This document shows, in pieces, positions 1 through 7,116 of a DNA stretch of 17,938 nt. The translations under genes were made by a program, and so were the position numbers. This stretch comes from Propionibacteriaceae bacterium (GTDB taxonomy: Bacteria; Actinomycetota; Actinomycetes; Propionibacteriales; Propionibacteriaceae). Every line of letters begins with the position of its first letter. Within the stretch, counting starts at the first letter, position 1. The stretch is from the NCBI GenBank assembly GCA_030528545.1, contig JAUMYR010000049.1, positions 1 to 17,938 on the forward strand. Reading direction: 5' to 3'. Under the pieces are notes generated by a model that was not told the origin of the DNA, did no database searches, and saw only the letters and a list, made by a program, of their open reading frames with translations.

Positions 1-33
1 TCCGTGGGCAAGATCCACAACGATTGAGAGTAC

Positions 34-255
34 ATGGCAAAGAAAGAGGGAGCCCTCGAACTAGAGGGGACCGTGGTCGAAGCGCTGCCCAACGCGATGT
101 TCCGGGTTGAGCTGCCGAACGGCCATAAGGTTCTCGCGACGATTTCTGGGAAGATGCGTCAGCACTACATCCGCATCCTTCCCAGCGACCGGGTTGTCGT
201 CGAGCTTTCTCCCTATGACCTGACTCGCGGACGCATCGTCTACCGCCACAAGTAA
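34..255 (+). CDS. infA: Translation initiation factor IF-1
   Basis: IF-1 binds the 30S A site during initiation together with IF-2 and IF-3. The 73-residue product is the standard length and is essentially one S1/OB-fold domain: it opens [20 protein letters not shown] and contains the family segments [16 protein letters not shown] and [18 protein letters not shown]. The start ATG is preceded only by a weak purine stretch (GAGAG). It is the first gene of a same-strand ribosomal cluster, followed after 66 bp by rpmJ, an order common in bacteria. The identification is secure; the upstream neighbour is outside the window. Confidence 0.98.
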   Translation: MAKKEGALELEGTVVEALPNAMFRVELPNGHKVLATISGKMRQHYIRILPSDRVVVELSPYDLTRGRIVYRHK

Positions 256-279
256 CCAGTAGCTCATCACCACAGAAGT

Positions 280-295
280 GGGCACCGCTGTGCCC
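280..295 (+). other. Short hairpin between infA and rpmJ
   Basis: GGGCAC and GTGCCC form a perfect 6-bp stem around the tetraloop CGCT, in the 66-bp infA-rpmJ spacer and upstream of the rpmJ ribosome binding site. There is no T-run, so it is unlikely to be a strong terminator. It could be a processing or stability element, or chance in GC-rich DNA. Confidence 0.35.
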
Positions 296-321
296 TCCTC
301 GCCGATTGAAAGGGTGCTCGA

Positions 322-435
322 ATGAAGGTTCAGCCGAGCGTCAAGAAGATCTGCGACAAGTGCAAGGTCATCCGCCGGCACGGTCGCGTGATGGTGATCT
401 GCGACAACCCGCGCCACAAGCAGCGCCAGGGCTGA
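322..435 (+). CDS. rpmJ: 50S ribosomal protein L36 (zinc-binding form)
   Basis: L36 is a very small protein of the large subunit. This 37-residue ORF begins [19 protein letters not shown] and ends [11 protein letters not shown]. It has the complete zinc-ribbon ligand set Cys11, Cys14, Cys27 and His32, so it is the C+ form. A ribosome binding site GAAAGGG lies 7 nt upstream of the ATG. Its place between infA and rpsM is the usual one. The call is secure despite the small size because almost every residue fits the family. Confidence 0.97.
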
Positions 436-663
436 CGCAGAGCATCGCGGAACGGGACGTCTCCCAAACCGCCAGACAACTGAAAACAACGTGCACGCAA
501 GGTCGAGTTCACTCGATTCCGCCCTTGGACGAAGGCCAAGGCCCCGGGGACTCGCGGTCGATACCGCGGGCCACAAGGCACCGGGGACGCGTCACGCGCC
601 AGACCTTCGCGGTCCTAGACGGATCTGTCACCAGATCGGGCCGGATTGAGAAAGGAACGCCAT
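436..663 (+). promoter_or_regulatory. Leader/spacer before rpsM with two hairpins
   Basis: This 228-bp gap is long for an otherwise tightly packed cluster and holds no convincing gene. Two perfect 6-bp stems are visible: CGCGGT/ACCGCG with loop CGAT at 553-568, and GATCTG/CAGATC with loop TCAC at 622-637. The second ends about 13 nt before the AAAGGA ribosome binding site of rpsM. Ribosomal protein S4 autoregulates the alpha operon of E. coli through the leader in front of rpsM, so a regulatory leader is plausible here. I see no structure that I can equate with the E. coli pseudoknot. No convincing -35/-10 pair was found. Confidence 0.4.
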
Positions 664-1038
664 ATGGCACGCCTCATTGGTGTCGACCTGCCGCGCGAAA
701 AGCGCCTGGAGGTCGCCCTCACCTACATCTTCGGCGTCGGTAAGACCCGGGCCGCCGAAACCCTCGCCGCCACTGGCATCAGTGGCGACATCCGCGTCCA
801 CCAGCTCACAGACGAACAACTCGTCGCGTTGCGCGATCACATCGAGGCCAATTACGAGGTCGAGGGTGATCTTCGCCGCAGCGTCGCCGCCGACATCCGC
901 CGCAAGGTCGAGATCGGTAACTACCAAGGTCGTCGTCACCGCAGTGGCCTGCCCGTTCGCGGTCAGCGCACGCGGACGAACGCTCGCACCCGCAAGGGCA
1001 AGAAGAAGGCCGTCGCTGGCAAGAAGAAGGCCCGCTAA
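664..1038 (+). CDS. rpsM: 30S ribosomal protein S13
   Basis: S13 sits in the head of the small subunit and contacts the 50S subunit and the P-site tRNA. The 124-residue product begins [20 protein letters not shown] and carries the family signature [20 protein letters not shown] near the C-terminus, followed by a lysine-rich tail. An in-frame ATG at 646 would add six residues (MRKERH). I chose 664 because all S13 proteins start with MARIxG-like sequence and the AAAGGA ribosome binding site lies just before it. It is the first gene of the alpha operon arrangement rpsM-rpsK-rpsD-rpoA-rplQ. Confidence 0.98.
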   Translation: MARLIGVDLPREKRLEVALTYIFGVGKTRAAETLAATGISGDIRVHQLTDEQLVALRDHIEANYEVEGDLRRSVAADIRRKVEIGNYQGRRHRSGLPVRGQRTRTNARTRKGKKKAVAGKKKAR

Positions 1039-1083
1039 CCGCACGCGGTGAGCCAGGAATAGGACTCAGGAGAAACAAGACTT

Positions 1084-1494
1084 ATGGCTACTGCAAGCCG
1101 CAAAGCGGCCGCCGCCAAGACCAAGGTGCGCCGCAAGGAGAAGAAGAACGTCGCAGCCGGACAGGCTCACATCAAGTCAACGTTCAACAACACCATCATC
1201 TCGATCACCGATCCCACCGGAGCCGTGATCTCGTGGGCTTCCGCGGGCACCGTCGGCTTCAAGGGGTCGCGCAAGTCCACGCCGTTCGCCGCGCAGATGG
1301 CGGCCGAGGCCGCTGGCCGTCGCGCCATGGAGCACGGCATGAAGCGGGTCGACGTGTTCGTCAAGGGTCCCGGCTCTGGCCGTGAGACCGCCATCCGTTC
1401 GCTGGGCGCCGTGGGCCTTGAGGTCGGCACGATCTCCGACGTCACCCCGGTGCCGCACAACGGTTGCCGCCCGCCGAAGCGTCGTCGCGTCTAA
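1084..1494 (+). CDS. rpsK: 30S ribosomal protein S11
   Basis: S11 is part of the platform of the 30S subunit. The 136-residue protein has a basic, Ala/Lys-rich N-terminal extension (first 20 residues). The conserved core follows, with [20 protein letters not shown] and [14 protein letters not shown], and the protein ends [12 protein letters not shown], the canonical C-terminus. A CAGGAGA ribosome binding site lies about 10 nt before the ATG. The 45-bp spacing after rpsM and 28-bp spacing before rpsD fit one transcript. Confidence 0.98.
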   Translation: MATASRKAAAAKTKVRRKEKKNVAAGQAHIKSTFNNTIISITDPTGAVISWASAGTVGFKGSRKSTPFAAQMAAEAAGRRAMEHGMKRVDVFVKGPGSGRETAIRSLGAVGLEVGTISDVTPVPHNGCRPPKRRRV

Positions 1495-1522
1495 CCCCGA
1501 GAAGTAAAGGACAACTACCAAA

Positions 1523-2128
1523 ATGGCTCGTTACACCGGCCCTTTGACCAAGAAGTCCCGTCGTCTCGGGACCGACCTGGTCGGCAATGACAAGGCGTTC
1601 GAACGCCGCCCCTTCCCTCCCGGCATGCACGGCCGGGGCCGGACGAAGGACTCCGAGTATTCGCTGCAGCTCAAGGAGAAGCAGAAGGCACGCTTCGCCT
1701 ACGGCGTCCTGGAGAAGCAGTTCCGCCGCTACTACGAAGAGGCCGACCGGGTGCCCGGTAAGACCGGCGACGCGCTGCTGCGCATCCTGGAGTCGCGCCT
1801 GGACAACGTGATCTACCGCGCCGGTTTCGCCGCGACCCGTCGCCAGGCCCGCCAGCTGGTCGTCCACGGGCACTTCCTCGTCAACGGCAAGCGGGTGAAC
1901 ATCCCCAGCTACCGGGTCAGCCAGTACGACGTTATCGACGTCGCGCCGAAGTCGCTGAACCTGCATCCGCTGGTCGTCGCCCGCGAGACCCACAGCGAGC
2001 GCACGGTTCCGGGCTGGCTTGAGGTTCGCCCCAACCGGATGCGGATCCTCGTGCACCAGCTGCCGACGCGCGAACAGATCGTGATCGACGTCCAAGAGCA
2101 GATGATCGTCGAGCTTTACTCGAAGTAA
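1523..2128 (+). CDS. rpsD: 30S ribosomal protein S4 (zinc-free form)
   Basis: S4 nucleates 30S assembly by binding 16S rRNA, and in several bacteria it represses its own operon. The 201-residue product begins MARYTGPLTKKSRRLGTDLV. The N-terminal domain lacks the four-cysteine zinc site of C+ S4 proteins; there is no cysteine in the whole protein. The central part RLDNVIYRAGFAATRRQARQ and VVHGHFLVNGKRVNIPS is the S4 RNA-binding domain, at roughly residues 92-155. The ribosome binding site is AAAGGA, about 12 nt upstream. A strong hairpin follows the gene before rpoA. Confidence 0.98.
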   Translation: MARYTGPLTKKSRRLGTDLVGNDKAFERRPFPPGMHGRGRTKDSEYSLQLKEKQKARFAYGVLEKQFRRYYEEADRVPGKTGDALLRILESRLDNVIYRAGFAATRRQARQLVVHGHFLVNGKRVNIPSYRVSQYDVIDVAPKSLNLHPLVVARETHSERTVPGWLEVRPNRMRILVHQLPTREQIVIDVQEQMIVELYSK

Positions 2129-2138
2129 TCGCGACCGT

Positions 2139-2161
2139 GGCGCCCAGATGGTCTGGGCGCC
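2139..2161 (+). other. Intercistronic hairpin between rpsD and rpoA
   Basis: GGCGCCCAGA and TCTGGGCGCC form a perfect 10-bp stem around the 3-nt loop TGG, starting 11 bp after the rpsD stop. No T-run follows. It lies in the 78-bp spacer before rpoA, so it may be a partial terminator, an RNase processing site, or a 3'-end stabiliser separating ribosomal protein mRNA from rpoA mRNA. Confidence 0.6.
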
Positions 2162-2206
2162 CTCATCGCACCTTCAAATAGCGGTTGGTGCGGGAAGGAA
2201 CAACCA

Positions 2207-3226
2207 ATGCTCATCACTCAGCGTCCGACTCTGTCGGAAACCTCGATCGACACCTACCGGTCACGCTTCGTCATCGAGCCGCTGGAGCCCGGTTTCGGTT
2301 ACACGCTCGGCAACTCGCTGCGCCGCACGTTGCTGTCGTCGATCCCGGGAGCCGCGATCACCAGCATCAAGATCGAGGGCAACCAGCACGAGTTCTCGAC
2401 CCTGCCCGGCGTGGTCGAGGACGTCACCGAGATCATCCTCAACCTGAAGGGCCTGGTGCTCTCCAGCGAGGAGGACGAGCCGGTCATCATGTACCTGCGC
2501 AAGTCGGGTGCCGGGGCGGTCACCGCCGGGGATATCGTCCCACCGGCTGGGGTGGAGATCCACAACCCCGAGATGCACATCGCGACCCTCAACGAGACCG
2601 GCAAGATCGACATGGAGATGGTGGTCGAACGGGGCCGCGGCTACGTGTCGAGCGTGCAGAACAAGAACCCGGACTCCGAGATCGGCCGCATCCCGGTGGA
2701 CTCGATCTATTCCCCGGTGCTCAAGGTGACCTACAAGGTGGAGGCCACCCGCGTCGAGCAGCGCACCGACTTCGATCGCCTCATCATCGACGTCGAGACC
2801 AAGCCGGCGATCCGCCCTCGCGATGCCCTGGCTTCGGCTGGGCGCACGCTGGTCGAGCTGTTCGGCCTGGCCCGTGAGCTGAACTACGAGGCCGAGGGCA
2901 TCGAGATCGGCCCCTCGCCGGTGGACGAGCAGCTCGCCGAGTCGCTGTCGCTGCCGGTGGAGGACCTCAACCTCACGGTGCGCTCCTACAACTGCCTCAA
3001 GCGCGAGGGCATCCATACCGTGGGTGAACTCGTGGCGCGTTCCGAGCAGGATCTGCTTGACATCCGCAACTTCGGCACGAAGTCGATCGTCGAGGTGAAG
3101 ATGACCCTGCACAACCTGGGCCTGTCGCTGCGCGACTCCTCGCCCGGCTTCGACCCGCTGAGCGCGATCGAGCGTTACGACGATGAGAACGACGACGGCG
3201 ATTTCGCCGAGACCGAGCAGTACTGA
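2207..3226 (+). CDS. rpoA: DNA-directed RNA polymerase subunit alpha
   Basis: Alpha dimerises to start RNA polymerase assembly and contacts upstream promoter DNA and activators. The 339-residue product has the N-terminal assembly domain (about 1-225; [20 protein letters not shown] near residue 29), a linker, and the C-terminal DNA-binding domain (about 250-315; [19 protein letters not shown] and [20 protein letters not shown]). It ends in a strongly acidic tail ([18 protein letters not shown]), a feature I associate with actinobacterial alpha subunits. The ribosome binding site GGGAAGGAA lies 8 nt upstream. It falls in the loop of a weak possible hairpin formed by GGTTG (2183-2187) and CAACC (2201-2205). 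Confidence 0.99.
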   Translation: MLITQRPTLSETSIDTYRSRFVIEPLEPGFGYTLGNSLRRTLLSSIPGAAITSIKIEGNQHEFSTLPGVVEDVTEIILNLKGLVLSSEEDEPVIMYLRKSGAGAVTAGDIVPPAGVEIHNPEMHIATLNETGKIDMEMVVERGRGYVSSVQNKNPDSEIGRIPVDSIYSPVLKVTYKVEATRVEQRTDFDRLIIDVETKPAIRPRDALASAGRTLVELFGLARELNYEAEGIEIGPSPVDEQLAESLSLPVEDLNLTVRSYNCLKREGIHTVGELVARSEQDLLDIRNFGTKSIVEVKMTLHNLGLSLRDSSPGFDPLSAIERYDDENDDGDFAETEQY

Positions 3227-3229
3227 TCT

Positions 3230-3245
3230 ACCGAGCCCGCTCGGT
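3230..3245 (+). other. Short hairpin between rpoA and rplQ
   Basis: ACCGAGC and GCTCGGT are perfect inverted repeats separated by CC, starting 3 bp after the rpoA stop and followed by TTTATA. The stem is short and rplQ follows only 21 bp later. It is more likely a processing or attenuation element than a full terminator. Confidence 0.4.
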
Positions 3246-3266
3246 TTATACCTGGAGAACTAAGAA

Positions 3267-3965
3267 ATGCCTACACCTACCAAGGGCGCCCGTCTGGGAG
3301 GTAGCCCGACCCATCAGCGGATCATCCTGCGCAACCTGGCCGCGCAGCTGTTCAAGCATGGCCGCATCACCACGACCGAGACCAAGGCCAAGCGCCTGCG
3401 TCCGTTCGCGGAGAAGCTCATCACCAAGGCCAAGCGCGGCGATCTGCACAACCTGCGCCTGGTGATCGCCCAGATCGGCAGCAAGGACATCGCGCACACG
3501 CTGTTCCACGAGATCGCTCCGGCGCTGCAGGACCGCAGGGGTGGCTACACCCGGATCACCAAGGTTGGCCCCCGCCAGGGCGACAACGCCCCGATGGCCG
3601 TCATCGAGATCGTGACCGAGTCGGTCGAGGAGAGCCGCAAGAACCGCGAGAAGGTCACGGGCAAGAAGGCCGCGCCGAAGGCCGAGGCCAAGCCCGCAAA
3701 GAAGGAAGAGGCCAAGGCTGAGGAGGCCGTTGAGGCCGCCGAGGCGGTCGAGGACGAGGCAAAGCCCGCCGAATACGAGGGCGGCTATCGCGGCGAGAAC
3801 CCGCCGGAGGGCTACGACATCAAGGGCAATGAGGACTCGATGAAGTTCCATACCCCGAGCTCCCCGTGGTACGACCGCACGGTCGCCGAGGTCTGGTTCA
3901 ACTCGGTCGAGGCCGCCGAGAAGGCTGGCTTCGTCAACGCCAAGCCTGAGGGCGCTGAGGCCTGA
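3267..3965 (+). CDS. rplQ: 50S ribosomal protein L17 with C-terminal sunset-type domain
   Basis: L17 is a large-subunit protein near the exit tunnel, usually about 120 residues. This one has 232. Residues 1-115 are the normal L17 core ([39 protein letters not shown]). Residues 116-167 are a low-complexity Lys/Ala/Glu linker. The last 65 residues form a separate compact domain with [20 protein letters not shown] and [23 protein letters not shown] names such proteins L17, sunset domain variant. The reading frame and codon use are uniform throughout, so the extension is genuine. The ribosome binding site is GGAGA, 8 nt upstream. It is the last gene of the cluster, followed at once by a terminator. 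The role of the added domain is unknown to me. Confidence 0.97.
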   Translation: MPTPTKGARLGGSPTHQRIILRNLAAQLFKHGRITTTETKAKRLRPFAEKLITKAKRGDLHNLRLVIAQIGSKDIAHTLFHEIAPALQDRRGGYTRITKVGPRQGDNAPMAVIEIVTESVEESRKNREKVTGKKAAPKAEAKPAKKEEAKAEEAVEAAEAVEDEAKPAEYEGGYRGENPPEGYDIKGNEDSMKFHTPSSPWYDRTVAEVWFNSVEAAEKAGFVNAKPEGAEA

Positions 3966-3973
3966 TCGCTGTA

Positions 3974-4012
3974 AGTTGTGCCCCGCCCCAGTGGCGGGGC
4001 ACAACTGTTTTT
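3974..4012 (+). terminator. Rho-independent terminator of the ribosomal/rpoA operon
   Basis: A perfect 14-bp stem (AGTTGTGCCCCGCC at 3974-3987 with GGCGGGGCACAACT at 3993-4006) closes a 5-nt loop CCAGT and is followed by GTTTTT. It starts 8 bp after the rplQ stop. This is the strongest intrinsic terminator in the window. Confidence 0.93.
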
Positions 4013-4274
4013 GGGGACGCCGCGTCCCCGGGAAGGCCCACGCCCGGCCCGACGCGATGCCGGTCTGTCCCGCGCGGCCGCCAGCTGGTAGTAGCCATCA
4101 GGCCTACCAGGGCGGGAACCGGGTCAGTTCTGACAGAAGGCGGGAGGCTTCTTTGGGCCCGCCTCATGTGAAGAGAAACGGCGCCGGAGTGGCCGTGTCC
4201 GGTGGGCGGTCGCCGGGAGACTCTGCTGGAGGGTTCGGCTAGTTTGTGTACACGCACCTAAGAGGGAGAGTTTC
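4013..4274 (+). promoter_or_regulatory. Structured upstream region of the TrpX-type transporter operon
   Basis: This stretch holds no convincing gene. Visible structure comprises GGGGACG/CGTCCCC (4013-4029); CTGGTAG/CTACCAG (4085-4110), a 7-bp stem extended after a TA bulge by GCC/GGC around loop ATCA; a GTCAG-TT-CTGAC palindrome (4123-4134); and an 8-bp palindrome GTGTACAC (4246-4253). TAGTTT at 4240-4245 could be a -10 element, but no good -35 accompanies it. The ribosome binding site is GAGGGAGAG, 4 nt before the ATG. The hairpins suggest a structured leader. I could not match them to T-box or other known riboswitch sequence motifs. Confidence 0.35.
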
Positions 4275-5273
4275 ATGAAGCGATTTGCATCCATCGTGGC
4301 TGTGGCTGCGGCCCTCGGGCTGGGGTTATCTGCCTGTGGCGGCGCGGCGACTGGCCCGGCCAGCTCCGGTGAGGCGTCCTCATCGGCCACGACCTACGAG
4401 ATCGGCGCGGTCACGATCCTCTCGCATCCTGCACTGGACGCCATTTCGAAGGGCTTCGAGGACGGCCTGAAAGAGGCGGGGATCTCCTATAACTACGATT
4501 TCAAGAACCCTCAGGGGGATCAGGCGACGCTGGCGAGCATCGCCAACACCTTCGCGTCCTCCAAGAAGGACCTCTACCTCGCGATCGCGACACCGCCGGT
4601 GCAGGCGCTGGCGCAGTCGATCAAGGACACCCCGATCGTGTTCGCCGGGGTCACCGACCCCAAGGCCGCGGGCGTCGTCGAATCCTGGGAGAAGCCGGGC
4701 GGTAACGTCACCGGCATGTCCGATCTCAGTCCGGTGAAGGAGCAGCTCGCCCTGCTGAAGGAGATCAAGCCCGAGGCCAAGACGGTTGGCATCGTGTATA
4801 GCTCTAGTGAGGCGAACTCGCAGGTGCTGGTCGATCTGGCGCAGAAAGAGGCCCCCGCTCTCGGGCTGGAGATCAAGACCGCTACGGTCATCAACACCTC
4901 CGAGGTGGGGCAGGCGGCCGAGTCGCTGTCCGTCGACGCCTACTATGTGCCGACAGACAACACGGTGGTGACCGCTATAGAGTCGCTGGCCCAGGTGGCG
5001 GAGAAGAACAAGCGCCTAGTCATCGCTGCCGACACCGATTCGGCTATGCGCGGTGCGGCGGCGGCTCTGTCGCTGGACTATTACAAGCAGGGTAAGCAGG
5101 CTGCCGCGATGGCGGTGAAGATCCTCAAGGATGGGGCCAAACCCGCCGACATGCCCGTGGAGACCCAGAAGGACCTTGATTTGGTGCTCAACACGAAGGC
5201 GGCTTCGGAACAGGCAGTGGTCTTGCCGGAAGCGGTCTTGAAGCGGGCCACCAAGACGATCCCCAAGGGCTAG
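4275..5273 (+). CDS. ABC transporter substrate-binding lipoprotein, TrpX/PF04392 type
   Basis: Predicted extracytoplasmic lipoprotein that captures a small solute for the permease and ATPase encoded next. The 332 residues start with a signal peptide (MKRFASIVAVAAALGLGLSAC); the lipobox LSAC has the acylated cysteine at position 21. A short Ser/Thr/Ala linker precedes the fold. The body resembles the ABC_sub_bind family: EIGAVTILSHPALDAISKGF, IVFAGVTDPKAAGVV, GGNVTGMSDL, VGIVYSSSEANSQV, AYYVPTDNTVV. Members next to this kind of permease and ATPase are called TrpX and are associated with tryptophan or other aromatic amino acid uptake. That substrate is an inference from family context. The start is fixed by the strong GAGGGAGAG site and the signal peptide. 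The 8-bp gap to the permease suggests co-transcription. Confidence 0.92.
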   Translation: MKRFASIVAVAAALGLGLSACGGAATGPASSGEASSSATTYEIGAVTILSHPALDAISKGFEDGLKEAGISYNYDFKNPQGDQATLASIANTFASSKKDLYLAIATPPVQALAQSIKDTPIVFAGVTDPKAAGVVESWEKPGGNVTGMSDLSPVKEQLALLKEIKPEAKTVGIVYSSSEANSQVLVDLAQKEAPALGLEIKTATVINTSEVGQAAESLSVDAYYVPTDNTVVTAIESLAQVAEKNKRLVIAADTDSAMRGAAAALSLDYYKQGKQAAAMAVKILKDGAKPADMPVETQKDLDLVLNTKAASEQAVVLPEAVLKRATKTIPKG

Positions 5274-5281
5274 CTTCGAGT

Positions 5282-6190
5282 ATGACTATCGCGCTTGAAC
5301 TTGGCCTGCTCTATGCCGTGATGGCGGTTGGGGTCTACCTCACCTACCGGGTGCTGGACTTCCCCGATCTCACGGTCGATGGATCCTTCACCACCGGGGC
5401 GGCGGTCGCCGCAGTGGGCATCATCTCGGGGATCCCGCCGTGGCTGGCGACGCTGATGGCGCTGGCATCCGGTCTCTTAGCGGGGGTGGTGACCGGGCTA
5501 CTCCACACCTGGGGCGGTATCAATCCGCTGTTGTCGGGCATTCTCACCCAGATCGCTTTGTACTCGATCAACCTACGGATCATGGGACGAAGCAACCTTC
5601 CGCTGTTGCGCGAGAAGACGCTGCTGTCGGTCCTGTTCGACAACGGGCTGCGGTCCAGCTGGGTTTCAGTGGCGATCTTTGGGGTATTCGCCGCCGTCGT
5701 CGGTGCGATGGTGTACTGGTTCCTTGGCACCAACTACGGCGTGGCGATGCGCTCGGTCGGGGACAACGCCGAGATGGCCGCGGCGCAGGGCATCAATGTG
5801 GGGGCGACCAAGATCGTGGGAGTGGCGCTGTCCAACGGCCTGGTGGCGCTGTGCGGCGCGGTGATCGCGCAGTACCAGGGATTCGCCGATATCTCGATGG
5901 GTATCGGCCTCATCGTGGCTGGCCTGGCATCGGTGATCGTCGGGCAGGCGATCTTCGGCATGACCGCGGTCTGGCAGGCGATCGTCGCGGCGATACTCGG
6001 CTCGGTGATCTATCGGGGGGTCATCCAGCTCGCGCTGTCTGCTGGTCTCAATCCCAACGATATGAAGCTGATCTCGGCCGTGCTGGTCGTGCTTGCTCTT
6101 CTGATCCCACGCTGGGCTCCGCTGCGGGCGTGGCGACAGCGGCGCCGGTTGCTGGCGGCTCGCGAGGCCCAGGAAGGGGCTCTGGTCTGA
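5282..6190 (+). CDS. ABC transporter permease, TrpY type (BPD_transp_2)
   Basis: Integral membrane subunit of the importer, 302 residues with about eight hydrophobic segments. It resembles the branched-chain amino acid/ribose permease family: GVYLTYRVLDFPDLTVDGSF near the N-terminus, GGINPLLSGILTQIALYSIN, and GVAMRSVGDNAEMAAAQGIN in the middle, which is typical of this subfamily and probably the ATPase-coupling region. It ends with a basic cytoplasmic tail. The Shine-Dalgarno signal is weak (AAGGG about 13 nt upstream, inside the end of the lipoprotein gene), which suggests translation coupled to the preceding gene. The stop codon TGA shares one base with the ATG of the ATPase gene. Aromatic amino acid uptake is inferred from the TrpXYZ-like set only. 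Confidence 0.92.
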   Translation: MTIALELGLLYAVMAVGVYLTYRVLDFPDLTVDGSFTTGAAVAAVGIISGIPPWLATLMALASGLLAGVVTGLLHTWGGINPLLSGILTQIALYSINLRIMGRSNLPLLREKTLLSVLFDNGLRSSWVSVAIFGVFAAVVGAMVYWFLGTNYGVAMRSVGDNAEMAAAQGINVGATKIVGVALSNGLVALCGAVIAQYQGFADISMGIGLIVAGLASVIVGQAIFGMTAVWQAIVAAILGSVIYRGVIQLALSAGLNPNDMKLISAVLVVLALLIPRWAPLRAWRQRRRLLAAREAQEGALV

Positions 6191-6981
6191 TGCTTACCGT
6201 GGATCGGATCACGAAACGTTTCTTCCCTGGGACCATCAACGAACGTACTGCCCTGCGGGACTTGTCGCTGACCCTCAACGAGGGCGACTTCGTCACGGTG
6301 ATCGGCTCCAACGGGGCCGGAAAATCGACTCTGCTCAACGTGATCTCGGGACGCTATCGGGCCGACCTGGGAGAGGTGCTGATCGACTCGGTCCCGGTGA
6401 CCAAGACGCCGGAGCACCTCCGGGCCAGGCTGGTCTCGCGGGTCTTCCAGGATCCGATGCTCGGTACCGCGCCGCGGCTGACGATCGAGGAGAATCTGGC
6501 GATCGCTCTGACCCGGGGAAAGCGCCGCGGGCTGGGAATGGCCGTCAACTCTAAGCGGCGGGCCCAGTTCCGCTCCGAACTGGCGACCCTGGAGATGGGC
6601 TTGGAAGACCGGCTGACCATGCGCGTCGGTATGCTCTCCGGCGGGCAGCGCCAGGCGCTCAGCCTACTCATGGCGACCTTTGTCGAGCCGCGGATCCTAT
6701 TGCTCGACGAGCACACCGCCGCACTCGATCCGTCTCGGGCAGAACTTATCTCGCGGCTGACCGCGGAGGCGGTCGCCAGGCACAAGTTGACCACCCTGAT
6801 GGTCACCCACAACATGGATCAGGCCCTCCGGCTGGGGAACCGTCTCGTCATGATGCACGAGGGCCAGATCGTCCTCGATCTAGACGCGGCCCGTAAGGCT
6901 ACGATGGGCGCCTCGGACCTGCTGACGGAGTTTGCCAAGGTCAAAGGCGCCACTCTGGCGGACAGAACTCTCCTTGGTTGA
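6190..6981 (+). CDS. ABC transporter ATP-binding protein, TrpZ type
   Basis: Nucleotide-binding subunit that powers the importer. With the ATG at 6190 it has 263 residues. Walker A is GSNGAGKST (39-47), the Q-loop region is SRVFQDPMLG, the signature is LSGGQRQAL, Walker B is ILLLDEHTAALDP, and the H-loop is MVTHNMD, so all catalytic motifs are intact. The start overlaps the permease stop by one base (TGATG), a coupling arrangement. The longer frame upstream is open, but it runs through permease coding sequence and is not used. The gene ends the three-gene operon. A 6-bp GC hairpin without a T-run follows at 7036-7051. Confidence 0.95.
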   Translation: MLTVDRITKRFFPGTINERTALRDLSLTLNEGDFVTVIGSNGAGKSTLLNVISGRYRADLGEVLIDSVPVTKTPEHLRARLVSRVFQDPMLGTAPRLTIEENLAIALTRGKRRGLGMAVNSKRRAQFRSELATLEMGLEDRLTMRVGMLSGGQRQALSLLMATFVEPRILLLDEHTAALDPSRAELISRLTAEAVARHKLTTLMVTHNMDQALRLGNRLVMMHEGQIVLDLDAARKATMGASDLLTEFAKVKGATLADRTLLG

Positions 6982-7035
6982 GGGAGAACCGGCCGTGTGT
7001 GCCCGCCAACGCCGCCTCCTCCTCCCCGGAGGGCC

Positions 7036-7051
7036 GCGGCGCGCTCGCCGC
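7036..7051 (+). other. GC hairpin between the transporter operon and the SOD gene
   Basis: GCGGCG and CGCCGC form a 6-bp stem with loop CGCT, 55 bp after the ATPase stop. There is no T-run. It may be a weak terminator or chance in very GC-rich sequence. Confidence 0.3.
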
Positions 7052-7074
7052 TGGTCCGCCCCTTGAAGTCCGCC

Positions 7075-7080
7075 TAGGAT
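7075..7080 (+). promoter_or_regulatory. Possible -10 element of the SOD gene
   Basis: TAGGAT matches the actinobacterial -10 pattern TAnnnT well and lies 36 bp before the ATG. No good -35 is found 16-18 bp upstream; TTGAAG at 7063-7068 is too close to be its partner. Confidence 0.35.
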
Positions 7081-7116
7081 GGGGGACACCAAGCACGACG
7101 CTCGAAATGAGGAGAC

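Noticed and set aside
1..27. Possible last eight codons and TGA stop of a gene before infA (SVGKIHND).
   Set aside because: Open frame ending 6 bp before infA fits an operon neighbour such as map, but eight codons are too few to support any call.
306..743. Long + frame spanning rpmJ, the spacer and the start of rpsM.
   Set aside because: It reads both known genes out of frame and contains no family-like sequence.
2261..3112. 283-codon - frame opposite rpoA, and similar long antisense frames opposite rplQ, the sugar operon and the HEAT gene.
   Set aside because: Each lies opposite a secure gene and reads as Leu/Asp/His/Arg-rich sequence expected from the complement of GC-biased codons.
4085..4110. 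T-box riboswitch for the TrpX-type operon.
   Set aside because: No T-box consensus, specifier stem-loop or terminator/antiterminator pair was recognised in the leader.
5440..6189. Upstream extension of the TrpZ-type ATPase frame to 5440.
   Set aside because: It overlaps the permease gene in another frame; the ATG at 6190 in a TGATG overlap gives a standard-length ATPase.
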